DNA of 49,862 nucleotides, from assembly GCA_945903305.1 (NCBI GenBank), contig CAMDOA010000003.1, positions 66,325 through 116,186 of the forward strand, given 5' to 3'. The notes under the pieces are model-generated. The model was not told the DNA's origin. It saw only the letters and a program-made list of their open reading frames with translations, and did not search any database. This DNA is from Chitinophaga pinensis (GTDB lineage: Bacteria; Bacteroidota; Bacteroidia; Chitinophagales; UBA10324). Shown here in pieces: positions 34,304 through 43,353 of this stretch (position 1 is its first letter; every line of letters begins with the position of its first letter). A program made the position numbers and the translations under genes.

Positions 34304-35869
34304 TTGAATTTCTATTTTGGCAAACCAAACGAACCCTACTTGTACTACCTCAGTCCCATAGTCACTTGGTTTATCCGTCAGCGGTTCGATAATATCCATT
34401 ATTTTATGGAACACCCATTTGAAGCACAAGAATTGGTTTTTCAGAATCTGATTGCTGAAGCTTCGGGCACCGAGTGGGGAAAAAATTATAAGTACGACAG
34501 CATAAATAATTTCGATGATTTCAGAAACCGCATTCCTGTTCAGGATTATGATACCCTGAAACCATGGATAGCGCGGATGATGAAGGGTGAGCAAAATATT
34601 TTATGGCCATCAGAAATTCGCTGGTTCGCAAAATCATCAGGCACAACTTCAGATAAAAGCAAATTCATACCGGTTAGTCAGGAGGCAATGGAAGAATGCC
34701 ACTACAAAGGCGGACTCGATTTACTCAGTGCATATTGCATGCTCAATGAAGACACCAAAATTTTCAGTGGCAAAGGTTTAATTATTGGTGGAAGCCATCA
34801 GATAAATAATCTGAATTCACTTTCGAGTTATGGCGATTTGAGTGCCGTGTTGTTACAGAATATGTCGTTCATCGGGCAGTTGTATCGCACGCCGCAATTA
34901 TCTATTGCATTGATGGATGAATGGGAAAATAAAATTGAAGCATTAGCGCAATCAACTTTAAAAGAAGATGTAACCAACATTGCCGGAGTTCCAACCTGGA
35001 CCATGATTTTAATTAAGCGGTTGTTTGAACTCACTGGAAAAAATAATCTGCGCGATGTGTGGCCTAATCTGGAATTATACATTCACGGCGGTGTAAGTTT
35101 TACTCCGTATCGAGAACAATTCAAATCACTGATTAAAGGTGATGGTATGAATTTTTATGAATCGTACAATGCATCAGAAGGATTTTTTGCTTTTCAGTTT
35201 GGCAAGCGCGATGAAGATTTAGTGCTGCACCTGAACAACGGAATTTTTTATGAATTCATTCCGATGAATGAACTTGGAAAAGAATTTCCGAAAACTATAT
35301 TGATTGATGAAGTGAAGCCCGATGAAAATTATGCACTCGTAATTTCCACCAACTCTGGCTTATGGCGATACATGGTTGGCGATACCATAAAGTTTACTTC
35401 CATAAAACCGTTCAGAATAAAAGTTACCGGCAGAGTAAAACAATTCATCAATGCTTTTGGCGAAGAAGTGATTGCCGATAATACTGATAACGCGATTGCT
35501 CAAGCATGTGCAACTACCGGAGCAGTAGTTAGTGATTACACTGTTGCTCCTGTGTATTTGACTTATGATAACTGTGGTTGTCATGAGTGGTTAATTGAGT
35601 TTGAAAAGGAACCTGCCGACTTAAAAATATTTACTGAACACTTGGATAGTAACCTTCGCGCACTGAATTCTGATTACGATGCAAAACGATATAAAGACAT
35701 TGCATTGAAGGAACCAACAGTACACAGTTTACCAAAAAACACTTTTTATAACTGGCTGAAGAAAAAAGGAAAACTCGGCGGGCAACACAAAGTGCCACGA
35801 CTGAGTAATGACCGGATGTATGTGGATGATATTATGAGTTTGATTAAGGGTACATTGATTGACAATTGA
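34304..35869 (+). CDS. GH3-family acyl-adenylate-forming protein
   Basis: 521 residues of the GH3 superfamily, named after plant auxin-amino-acid synthetases, which adenylate a carboxylic acid and join it to an amine. Seen: the N-terminal FxNLIAEASGTEWGKNY, the ATP-binding patch RWFAKSSGTTSDKSKFIPVS (given as a landmark, about residues 107-126), ESYNASEGFFA, YALVISTNSGLWRYMVGDTIKF and VTGRVKQFINAFGEEV. Bacterial members are common in Bacteroidota but their substrates are unknown. The start is TTG at 34304; no in-frame ATG keeps the conserved N-terminus. It lies 44 bases after lptB. Confidence 0.88.
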   Translation: MNFYFGKPNEPYLYYLSPIVTWFIRQRFDNIHYFMEHPFEAQELVFQNLIAEASGTEWGKNYKYDSINNFDDFRNRIPVQDYDTLKPWIARMMKGEQNILWPSEIRWFAKSSGTTSDKSKFIPVSQEAMEECHYKGGLDLLSAYCMLNEDTKIFSGKGLIIGGSHQINNLNSLSSYGDLSAVLLQNMSFIGQLYRTPQLSIALMDEWENKIEALAQSTLKEDVTNIAGVPTWTMILIKRLFELTGKNNLRDVWPNLELYIHGGVSFTPYREQFKSLIKGDGMNFYESYNASEGFFAFQFGKRDEDLVLHLNNGIFYEFIPMNELGKEFPKTILIDEVKPDENYALVISTNSGLWRYMVGDTIKFTSIKPFRIKVTGRVKQFINAFGEEVIADNTDNAIAQACATTGAVVSDYTVAPVYLTYDNCGCHEWLIEFEKEPADLKIFTEHLDSNLRALNSDYDAKRYKDIALKEPTVHSLPKNTFYNWLKKKGKLGGQHKVPRLSNDRMYVDDIMSLIKGTLIDN

Positions 35870-35938
35870 TACCTGACCTATAAAAAAAGTCAAAGTCTGT
35901 TCAATCAACTAAATCAAAAACACACTCGAAAAAAAGTA

Positions 35939-35955
35939 CTTTGTTTATAACAAAG
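35939..35955. other. Palindrome CTTTGTT-TAT-AACAAAG in the gap before the glycan cluster
   Basis: Perfect 7-bp arms with a 3-bp centre, 70 bases after the GH3 stop and 134 before the MBOAT start. There is no T tract, so it is not a classic terminator. It could be an operator; no regulator is encoded nearby. The rest of the 219-base gap has only the array and -7 box listed separately. Confidence 0.35.
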
Positions 35956-36016
35956 CCGGTATTTATTTTATTAAAAAATATTTCTTTCTAAGTAAATGAA
36001 ATAGGCAGCAAAGGAA

Positions 36017-36072
36017 TCGAAATTCGAAAAACGAAAAACTATTTTCGCCCCCGCAAAAACAAAAGCGCAAAA
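36017..36072. repeat. Degenerate heptamer array upstream of the MBOAT gene (units TCGAAAA and CGCAAAA)
   Basis: In 7-nt register from 36017, CGAAA recurs at 36018, 36025 and 36032, and CGCAAAA at 36052 and 36066. The register is kept through eight units, though the middle two are divergent. It overlaps the candidate -7 box. This is the weakest of the arrays. Confidence 0.45.
36040..36047 (+). promoter_or_regulatory. Candidate -7 element of the surface-glycan cluster
   Basis: TATTTTCG, one base off TAnnTTTG, 41 bases before the MBOAT start. The same octamer is upstream of rfbA at 28872, at a similar distance from the start codon. No -33 box is recognisable. Confidence 0.35.
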
Positions 36073-36088
36073 GCTGTAACCATCGGGT

Positions 36089-37528
36089 ATGCTGTTTAAC
36101 TCATTCGTCTTTCTTATTTTTTTTCCGGTTGTTTCGTTTTTATACTTCCTGCTGCCAAAAAATTACCGGTGGAGCATGCTTCTTGCAGCCAGTTGCGTGT
36201 TTTACATGTTTTTTATCCCGTCGTACATTCTCATTTTATTTTTCACCATCATCATTGATTATTTCGCCGGCATCTGGATTGAAAACGCAAAAGGTAAAAA
36301 CCGGAAACTGTATTTAATTATCAGCATTATAGCCAACATTGGCGTGCTGGCGGTTTTTAAATACTACAATTTTTTTGTTGGAAACATTGAAGGGTTGGCT
36401 GCCGTGATGGGCTGGTATCCTGATATTCCATTGCTGACTATGGTGCTGCCAATCGGGTTAAGTTTTCACACTTTTCAGGCTATGAGTTACACCATTGAAG
36501 TGTACAGGGGTAATCAGAAATCGGAAAAAAATATTTTACTCTACGCGCTGTATGTGATGTTTTATCCGCAATTGGTTGCTGGCCCTATTGAGCGGCCGCA
36601 AAATTTATTGCATCAGTTCCGGGAAGAACACCTGTTTGATTACACCCGAATTGTTGCAGGGTTAAAACTGATGTTGTGGGGCTTGTTTAAAAAAGTGGTA
36701 ATAGCCGACCGATGTGGTGCTTATGTGAGCAATGTATTTGATAACCCTTACCAGCACGAAGGCCAAACCATTACATTTTGGGTGGCGCTTTTCTTTTTTG
36801 CGTGGCAATTGTATTGCGATTTTTCAGGTTACAGCGATATGGCCATTGGCGCTGCCCAGGTTATGGGAATAAAATTAATGACCAATTTTAAGCGGCCATA
36901 TTTGTCAAAATCTATTGGAGAAATATGGCAACGGTGGCACATATCACTCACCTCGTGGTTTATGGATTATGTATTTCGGCCACTCGGAGGTTATCGAAAA
37001 GGAAGAGACAGGGGAGCTGTCAATTTACTGATCGTTTATTTTCTATCGGGTTTGTGGCATGGCGCAGCGTGGACTTTTGTTATTTGTTTTTTCATTTTCG
37101 GAGCGCAATTGGTTTTCAGATTATACTTTAAAAAACAAATCAATTGGCTGTTTGATTTATTAGGTTCAAAACGGAATAAGCGTTGGAACAACATTTTGCA
37201 CACGGCAGTTGCTTTCATTATGATATGCATTCCGTTTGCATTTTTCCGTGCGCATAATTTGCCCGATGCGCTGTTCATAATGAAATCCTTATTCAGTTTT
37301 GGCACCGGTGCATTATCCATCGGAAATTCGAGTACTTTTATTTATGCCATTATCGGGATTGTGATACTTTACACAGTTGAAATTTATCAGGAATATTATA
37401 GCAAGAGCGATGCATTGCCCGAACCAAAATCAACACCGCTGAAATTTGTTTTTTACAGTTCCATTATCATTTACATTTTACTAACCGGAGTTTTCGATGC
37501 CAGCCAGTTTATATACTTCCAATTCTAA
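36089..37528 (+). CDS. MBOAT family membrane-bound O-acyltransferase
   Basis: 479 residues with about eleven membrane helices. Family features: KYYNFF, LPIGLSFHTFQAMSYTIEVYRG, FYPQLVAGPIERP, the YCDFSGYSDMAIG segment, WQRWHISL (H284) and the catalytic GLWHGAAW (H324). It belongs to the AlgI/DltB group, which moves acetyl or other acyl groups from the cytoplasm to extracytoplasmic glycans with help of an SGNH-type partner. That partner is probably the next gene, which overlaps by 32 bases. It is first of the glycan cluster. The acyl donor and target glycan are unknown. Confidence 0.93.
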   Translation: MLFNSFVFLIFFPVVSFLYFLLPKNYRWSMLLAASCVFYMFFIPSYILILFFTIIIDYFAGIWIENAKGKNRKLYLIISIIANIGVLAVFKYYNFFVGNIEGLAAVMGWYPDIPLLTMVLPIGLSFHTFQAMSYTIEVYRGNQKSEKNILLYALYVMFYPQLVAGPIERPQNLLHQFREEHLFDYTRIVAGLKLMLWGLFKKVVIADRCGAYVSNVFDNPYQHEGQTITFWVALFFFAWQLYCDFSGYSDMAIGAAQVMGIKLMTNFKRPYLSKSIGEIWQRWHISLTSWFMDYVFRPLGGYRKGRDRGAVNLLIVYFLSGLWHGAAWTFVICFFIFGAQLVFRLYFKKQINWLFDLLGSKRNKRWNNILHTAVAFIMICIPFAFFRAHNLPDALFIMKSLFSFGTGALSIGNSSTFIYAIIGIVILYTVEIYQEYYSKSDALPEPKSTPLKFVFYSSIIIYILLTGVFDASQFIYFQF

Positions 37529-38543
37529 ACCTGCTAAGGGCGGCTCTCGCCTCCAGCTAATCAAATTTCTTAAGCGAAGTTTGATTCTTCTGGCAATGAT
37601 AGTAGCGCTTGATCAGGCCACCGGTCTGGTGATGCACCAATTATATTTCAATGCAAAATCAGGAAAAGAATATGAAATCAATTATGCATTTACTAAAGTA
37701 GCTGACGATATCATTATTATCGGTTCATCAAAAGCACGGCGAAATTATAATACGCCATTGCTTGCCGACTCAATGAAAATGTCGTGTTACAATGCCGGAC
37801 AGGATGGCCAATCGTTACTATTCAGTTATGCAATGACTCAAATGATATTATCGCATCACAAACCGAAATTAATTGTGGTGGAAATGTTTCCGGAAGAATT
37901 ATATTACAATGAAGTGCATTACGACCGGCTGAATGTACTGCTCCCTTACTATGCTGATTATCCGCAGGTACGCGAAGTGGCCAACTGGCGAGGAATCAGA
38001 AATACAGATACAGCATCGGCCTTTTATAAACTGTTTCCATACAACATTGAAAAAATAAAATTGCTTTCACAAGCGTATCGTTACAATTCCATGTGGTTCG
38101 ATTTATTAAAAGGAATTTTTATTAAACAGCAAATCGAAAGCGGCTTTTTTCCTCTTCACAATACACTTACCGAAAAAGAAAAACAACAGTACATAAATAA
38201 ATTTGAAGTGATGAAACGAGGGGAAAGAAACCGGTTTATTGATCCACTAAAATTGAAATCGCTAATCAGGATAATTAATCTTTGTAAAGAAAACAAGCTG
38301 GATGTTTGTATGGTGATGTCGCCGGTATTAAAACGATATAATCAGGATCCTGTTTATATTTTAGTCAATTCGCTTTCTAAAGAAATGGCGGTTCCTTTAC
38401 TTGATTTCACCGGCGATAACCGGTTTAACGATATAAAATATTTTGCCGATAATCACCTGAATTTAACAGGCGCCACTTACTTCACTTCTGTGCTTTCATC
38501 TTATTTGAAAAATGAATTATCCAATAAAATGAAAGCAAAGTAA
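37497..38543 (+). CDS. SGNH-hydrolase-like partner of the MBOAT protein
   Basis: 348 residues: an N-terminal membrane anchor (about 28-48), then an SGNH-like domain. Block I is IIIGSSKARRNY with S77 as probable nucleophile; a CYNAGQDGQS patch fits block II. DNHLN (D318, H320) near the C-terminus matches the catalytic block V. Proteins of this type (AlgJ/AlgX-like role) complete O-acylation outside the membrane. The ATG at 37497 overlaps the MBOAT gene by 32 bases; it gives a 20-residue basic N-terminus and no better start is available. Confidence 0.82.
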   Translation: MPASLYTSNSKPAKGGSRLQLIKFLKRSLILLAMIVALDQATGLVMHQLYFNAKSGKEYEINYAFTKVADDIIIIGSSKARRNYNTPLLADSMKMSCYNAGQDGQSLLFSYAMTQMILSHHKPKLIVVEMFPEELYYNEVHYDRLNVLLPYYADYPQVREVANWRGIRNTDTASAFYKLFPYNIEKIKLLSQAYRYNSMWFDLLKGIFIKQQIESGFFPLHNTLTEKEKQQYINKFEVMKRGERNRFIDPLKLKSLIRIINLCKENKLDVCMVMSPVLKRYNQDPVYILVNSLSKEMAVPLLDFTGDNRFNDIKYFADNHLNLTGATYFTSVLSSYLKNELSNKMKAK

Positions 38544-38546
38544 CAA

Positions 38547-39914
38547 GTGAAAAACAAATTAAAAAATATTTTTTTCAGGCAGGTTAAAGGTGTCGATAAC
38601 CAGGAGTTATTAAAGGGCGGTGCACTGGCCTTTATAATAAAATTATGTGGCATGGCCTGCAATTATGTATTTATTTTTTTATTAGCGAGAATGTATGGTG
38701 CTACGGGAAGCGGTATCTATTCTATTTTTCAAACTGTATTTCAGTTTTTTTCCAGCTTCGGAAAACTGGGTTACGATATATTAATGGTGCGGGAAGTTGC
38801 GCGCTATAATGCTTTGGCTCAATGGAATTCAATAAAAGATTTATACTTTAAAGTTATTCGCATAAATATTATCGCCTCCATTATTTTTTCAGTTGCTCTC
38901 TACTTCAGTGCCGATTGGATTGCTGCCGTTATTTTTTTAAAACCCGGTTTAACTCAATATTTTCAAATAAGCGCGCTCGGCATTCTGCCCTTTGTACTTC
39001 ACGCACTTCATTCTAATTGTTTCCGGGGAATGAAAAACATAATGGTCTATTCATTTTTCCAGCATGTATTATCTCTGCTCATCATTGTATTGCTCTTGTG
39101 TTTGTCATACTTTATAATTCACGATCGAAAAGTTCCGGTTTCAATATTTGTTATTGCCATTTCCATTTCTTCATTTATATCAGCCTGGTTCTGGATTAAA
39201 AAATCACCGGTATTCCAATCAGGCACCGGCGAAAAAATTATTTTCAGTGAGAAATCAGCCATCGCTTTCAGTTTATTTTTAACTTCTTTTTTACAAGTAG
39301 TGAGAGGTTGGACTGATACAATTTTTATTGCCCGATATGGCACCGAAGCCGATGTCGGAATTTATAAAGTTGCATTTCGTATTGCCACCATAACTTCGCT
39401 AACTCTTACCGCTTTTCTAATTACAGTGGCCCCAAAAATTTCCGAGTTGCATGCAAAAGGCGAAATGAAAAGACTTGCGATGGTTGTACAAAACACCACT
39501 AAATTAATTTTCTGGACCTCAGCACCGGCTTTGCTGCTTTTTATATTAATGCCCGGTTTTTTTATGAATATTTTCGGCGATGAGTTTTTATCAGGATCTC
39601 AAGTGCTGATCATTTTAACCATCGGTCAGTTTATAAGTGCTGCCACAGGGCCTGTTGGAAATTTATTAATGATGACCGGCAAACAAGATTTAAACCGCAA
39701 TATTATTATCGGTACAACCCTGTTCACGGTTATAATTAATTCAATGGTCATTCCAATTTATGGAATAACCGGCGCAGCATTAGTAAATGTTGCCGGCATT
39801 TTTTTAAGTAATGTCATTCCATTTATACTGATAAAACATTACTATGGCTTTTATACATTTGATGCCAAACATGTTTTCTTTATTCGAAGAAAAGGTTTTT
39901 TAAAACAACCCTGA
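38547..39914 (+). CDS. Oligosaccharide flippase (Wzx/polysaccharide-export type)
   Basis: 455 residues with about twelve to fourteen membrane helices of the MOP flippase superfamily. Family patches: the N-terminal LLKGGALAFIIKLCGMACNY, the FRGMKNI loop, WTDTIFIARYGTEADVGIYKVAFRI and TGPVGNLLMMTGKQ. It would turn lipid-linked oligosaccharide repeat units to the periplasm. The start is GTG at 38547, three bases after the upstream stop. Its stop overlaps the next start as TGATG. Together with the polymerase-like gene at 42012 it suggests Wzx/Wzy-type assembly. Confidence 0.9.
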   Translation: MKNKLKNIFFRQVKGVDNQELLKGGALAFIIKLCGMACNYVFIFLLARMYGATGSGIYSIFQTVFQFFSSFGKLGYDILMVREVARYNALAQWNSIKDLYFKVIRINIIASIIFSVALYFSADWIAAVIFLKPGLTQYFQISALGILPFVLHALHSNCFRGMKNIMVYSFFQHVLSLLIIVLLLCLSYFIIHDRKVPVSIFVIAISISSFISAWFWIKKSPVFQSGTGEKIIFSEKSAIAFSLFLTSFLQVVRGWTDTIFIARYGTEADVGIYKVAFRIATITSLTLTAFLITVAPKISELHAKGEMKRLAMVVQNTTKLIFWTSAPALLLFILMPGFFMNIFGDEFLSGSQVLIILTIGQFISAATGPVGNLLMMTGKQDLNRNIIIGTTLFTVIINSMVIPIYGITGAALVNVAGIFLSNVIPFILIKHYYGFYTFDAKHVFFIRRKGFLKQP

Positions 39915-40816
39915 TGGCCGCTAAAGAATCATTGATACTTCCTAATTTTATTTGCATAGGCGCTCAAAAAACAGGAACTACCACATTGTACCATATTTTA
40001 AAAAATCATCCTGAAATTACGGTGAGCAAACCTCGTAAAGAAACCAAGTTTTTTTACCGCGATGAAGAATATCAATTCGGGTTGCCCTTTTATTCAAAAT
40101 ATTTCTCCTATTCGAAACCCCGGAAAGCAATCGGCGAATTTGACCCTGATTATTTATATTTTCCATATGTGGCCGAACGGATTTATAAAACCCTTGGAAA
40201 TAAAATAAAATTCATTGTCATTCTCCGAAACCCGGTCGACCGTGCATATTCCCATTATTTAATGAGTGTAAAAAAGGGTTTCGAAAAACTTTCTTTTCAC
40301 GAAGCTTTACTGAACGAATCAACACGGATTGCCAGCGGCCTTCGCGAAGAAAAAAACAACTTCAGTTACTTAAACCGCGGATTGTACGATGAACAGTTAA
40401 ACCGGTATTTTAAATATTTCCCGAAAGAAAATTTTTTGTTCATTAATTATGAAGAAGAATTTAATAAAGATTTAACCGGTACATTAAAAAAAATATACGA
40501 GTTTTTAGATATCAACTATGCGGAGTTGAACACCAACATTAAAGAAAATATTGCCACTAATGTCAAATCAGAAAAACTGAGGGATCTCATGCGCCGGAAT
40601 AAATTTTTAAAAGAAATGGCATCCCTTATTATTTCCAATAAAGAAATCCGCAAATCAATAAAACTAAAAATCAGCGGTTGGAACAGCACCACTTCTAAGA
40701 AAAAAACACTCGATCACAATTTCAGACAAGAATTAATTGACAATTATTTTTTAAAAAGCATTAACAACCTGAAATCAATCGTGAATATTGATTTAACATC
40801 CTGGATAAAAAATTAA
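39914..40816 (+). CDS. Sulfotransferase domain protein (first copy)
   Basis: 300 residues of the PAPS-dependent sulfotransferase family. The 5'-phosphosulfate-binding loop GAQKTGTTTLYHIL (16-29) and the 3'-phosphate-binding segment ILRNPVDRAYSHYLMS (about 101-116) are both intact, followed by the YLNRGLYDEQLNRYFKYFP pattern of sulfotransferases acting on carbohydrates. It is probably cytosolic and would sulfate a sugar of the glycan made here. It overlaps the flippase stop by one base. A second paralogue is at 43354. The source of PAPS is not encoded nearby. Confidence 0.9.
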   Translation: MAAKESLILPNFICIGAQKTGTTTLYHILKNHPEITVSKPRKETKFFYRDEEYQFGLPFYSKYFSYSKPRKAIGEFDPDYLYFPYVAERIYKTLGNKIKFIVILRNPVDRAYSHYLMSVKKGFEKLSFHEALLNESTRIASGLREEKNNFSYLNRGLYDEQLNRYFKYFPKENFLFINYEEEFNKDLTGTLKKIYEFLDINYAELNTNIKENIATNVKSEKLRDLMRRNKFLKEMASLIISNKEIRKSIKLKISGWNSTTSKKKTLDHNFRQELIDNYFLKSINNLKSIVNIDLTSWIKN

Positions 40817-40883
40817 TTACGGCTCTTCTTTCGTTCAACCGTTTAAATAACCCTGTTCAAATAATTTATCGAAAGCATTCAGT

Positions 40884-41936
40884 ATGTCATTAATCAGTAT
40901 TGTATTAGTTAATTACAACACACCCGACGATACGATTGAATGTATTGACTCTCTGCTCTCAAATATTGATCTCGATTATTTTATTACTGTAATAGATAAT
41001 AGCAATAACGACGATTCACTCAATAAAATTACGAACTGGATAAGCGGAAAATATAAACCCCAATTCACTATTCCTGAGTTAATTGCCGGCAATATATCGG
41101 GTAAAAACCCGGAGTCATTCCAAGTGTACCATTCTGAAAATCCACATGCCTTTGATGACAAAATTACCTATCAACAAAAACCACCGAAACTAACTTTCAT
41201 AAAAAACAAATTAAATGTTGGTTTTGCCAATGCAAATAATATCGGCATCACTTATTCCGGGCTATTTAATCCCACTTATTACTGGTTGCTAAACAACGAC
41301 ACTGTTATAAACAAAAGCACACTACCCGCACTCATTCACCATTACAATCAACTTATTCAACAGGGAAGTAAAGTCGGACTAATCGGCAGTAAAATTTTAT
41401 TCTATAAAAATCCGGAAATCATACAATCAGTAGGCAACCGTTTTAATTATTTAACTACCAAAAATTATCCGGTTGGTTTATATAAAAAAGATTCTCCGGA
41501 ATTTATTGTGAATGTTAAAGTTGATTATCCCTACGGCGCATCTCTATTTATGCATAGTAATTATATATCAGATGTTGGATTAATGTGTACCGACTATTTT
41601 TTATACTTTGAAGAATTAGACTGGGTTATTCGAGGAAAAAAAGCTGGATACAAAATTTCTGTTTGTTTGAATTCATCTGTTTTTCATAAGCAAGGAATAG
41701 CTACCGGAAAAAGTATAACGCAAAAAAAATTGCCTGCTTTTATTGCCTGTTTAATGTATTCGAATTTATTAAAATTTTATTTGAAATTTTATCCCTGGTT
41801 ATATCCGGTAGCGCTTTTAAAACTATTTACAAAAATGGTTATCAATTTATTTAAACTGAATTATAAAGAAGCCCTTTTAATTCTGAAAATAATGTTCGGG
41901 TTCCGCAATTGCACCTTTTATAAAAACACCGACTAA
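40884..41936 (+). CDS. Glycosyltransferase family 2
   Basis: 350 residues with a GT-A fold: ISIVLVNYNTPDDTIECIDSLL (landmark, 4-25), VGFANANNIGI, WLLNNDTVIN (the acidic nucleotide-sugar/metal site), PYGASLFMHSNYISDVGLM and EELDWVIRGKKAGYKI with the catalytic-base region. It resembles rhamnosyl-type GT2 enzymes. An insert of about 45 residues (60-105) lies between the first strands and the VGFA motif, longer than usual. C-terminal hydrophobic helices (about 295-340) suggest membrane association. It lies 67 bases after the sulfotransferase gene. Confidence 0.88.
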   Translation: MSLISIVLVNYNTPDDTIECIDSLLSNIDLDYFITVIDNSNNDDSLNKITNWISGKYKPQFTIPELIAGNISGKNPESFQVYHSENPHAFDDKITYQQKPPKLTFIKNKLNVGFANANNIGITYSGLFNPTYYWLLNNDTVINKSTLPALIHHYNQLIQQGSKVGLIGSKILFYKNPEIIQSVGNRFNYLTTKNYPVGLYKKDSPEFIVNVKVDYPYGASLFMHSNYISDVGLMCTDYFLYFEELDWVIRGKKAGYKISVCLNSSVFHKQGIATGKSITQKKLPAFIACLMYSNLLKFYLKFYPWLYPVALLKLFTKMVINLFKLNYKEALLILKIMFGFRNCTFYKNTD

Positions 41937-42011
41937 AAATAAGTAAGCAACTCTTTCAGCAATGCTTATCTATTTTTACACCCAATCAGAAAATATAATC
42001 TGTTCTGTCCA

Positions 42012-43334
42012 TTGCGCACTCAGTCAATAGAAAATAATATTCCTTTACCGAAATGGAAACAAAATGAAACTTTAAAAAAAGTATTATTGGGATTATTATT
42101 TATTGGTGCATTTGGCACGCTGGGCCGAACTCCATTATATTTTATACTGAAATTTTATGACCCCTTGATCTATCTCATCTCATTTACTTTCATGGGATTT
42201 TATTTTATCGACAAATCAGTTAAACAATTAAAATGGAACGGGTTTGAACGATTAATGATTTGCATTTTATTTGGCATGCCGTTATACTCCGCGGTTGTAT
42301 CTAACTATTACTGGAACCAGCCCATGCTGTTCGGATTAATGACCCAGCAGTTATGGTTCTATTCCTCCGTTGCATTTATTCTTTTTTATTTACTGAAAAC
42401 CCAACTAATCAGTTTATACCAGCTTCGAGATATTATGCTATCCATTTCGTGGATTCAGCTGCCACTTTATTTATTGCTGGCCTTAATACTTGATCCGCAT
42501 AATTATTATTTGACTACAAGTTTTGCTTATTGCTCAGCGGCAAAAGGATGTGGTTGGATGTTCGACATCACCTTTCTAAGCTTTGCCTATTTCTACTATT
42601 TGATTCTTTTTTTTAAAACCACGAAATGGAAATATTTAATTCCGGTACTGATTTTCTTAACTTACATAGTAATTGAGTATCAGAAAAGAGCCATGAACAT
42701 TGCCATAATCGGCACTTCCGGAATTTACTTCTTCTTTCAGGTGCCCTTTAAGAAAAAAATATTTTATGTGATTATTCTTTCCTTTGTTTTCAGCCTGTTG
42801 CTTGGATTAATATACCTGATACAACCTGAATTCTTTAACCGATTCAGCAATATGTATAAAAGCTTGATTGAAGTATTTCAAGGTGAAGAAAGTAACGACA
42901 TGTCGGCGAACAGTCGAATCACACAAATAATTTATTTAGGGCTGTATTATGCTAAACACCCATCGTCTATATTTTTTGGAAACGGAAAATGGAGCGATAA
43001 CTGGGAGCAAAATCCGCTTTGGCTTTATGGTCGGTTTTATCCGTCTGATTTAGGAATTCTCGGTGCCTTTTTTATTTACGGTATTTTCGGAATCTTGCTC
43101 GTGCAATTCGAATACCTGCAAACGATCCTATGGATGCGCAAAGTAAAATCATGTGCGGCCGATCCGTTTTTTATGACTTTAAAATATTATCTGTTGTTTT
43201 ATTATATACGAAGCATTCCAAGCGGCGGCAGTTATTTTTATCCGGGCGCAGGCATTACGGCAGTTATTGTTACAATCATCTATTTTTTTTATTACAGGGA
43301 AAATAAAGCAAAAATTGATTATCCAATTCAATAA
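42012..43334 (+). CDS. Multi-helix membrane protein, probable O-antigen polymerase/ligase-like
   Basis: 440 residues with about ten to eleven predicted helices and a large extracytoplasmic loop near 285-335 (NSRITQIIYLGLYYAKHPSS-type segment, followed by FFGNGKWSDN). This layout, the GNGKW loop and its place in a glycan cluster with a flippase point to a Wzy- or WaaL-like protein, but sequence motifs of that family are weak everywhere. The start is TTG at 42012; no in-frame ATG precedes the first helix. Confidence in the membrane nature is high, in the function moderate. Confidence 0.65.
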   Translation: MRTQSIENNIPLPKWKQNETLKKVLLGLLFIGAFGTLGRTPLYFILKFYDPLIYLISFTFMGFYFIDKSVKQLKWNGFERLMICILFGMPLYSAVVSNYYWNQPMLFGLMTQQLWFYSSVAFILFYLLKTQLISLYQLRDIMLSISWIQLPLYLLLALILDPHNYYLTTSFAYCSAAKGCGWMFDITFLSFAYFYYLILFFKTTKWKYLIPVLIFLTYIVIEYQKRAMNIAIIGTSGIYFFFQVPFKKKIFYVIILSFVFSLLLGLIYLIQPEFFNRFSNMYKSLIEVFQGEESNDMSANSRITQIIYLGLYYAKHPSSIFFGNGKWSDNWEQNPLWLYGRFYPSDLGILGAFFIYGIFGILLVQFEYLQTILWMRKVKSCAADPFFMTLKYYLLFYYIRSIPSGGSYFYPGAGITAVIVTIIYFFYYRENKAKIDYPIQ

Positions 43335-43353
43335 TCCGGTTTGAAAAATTCTA

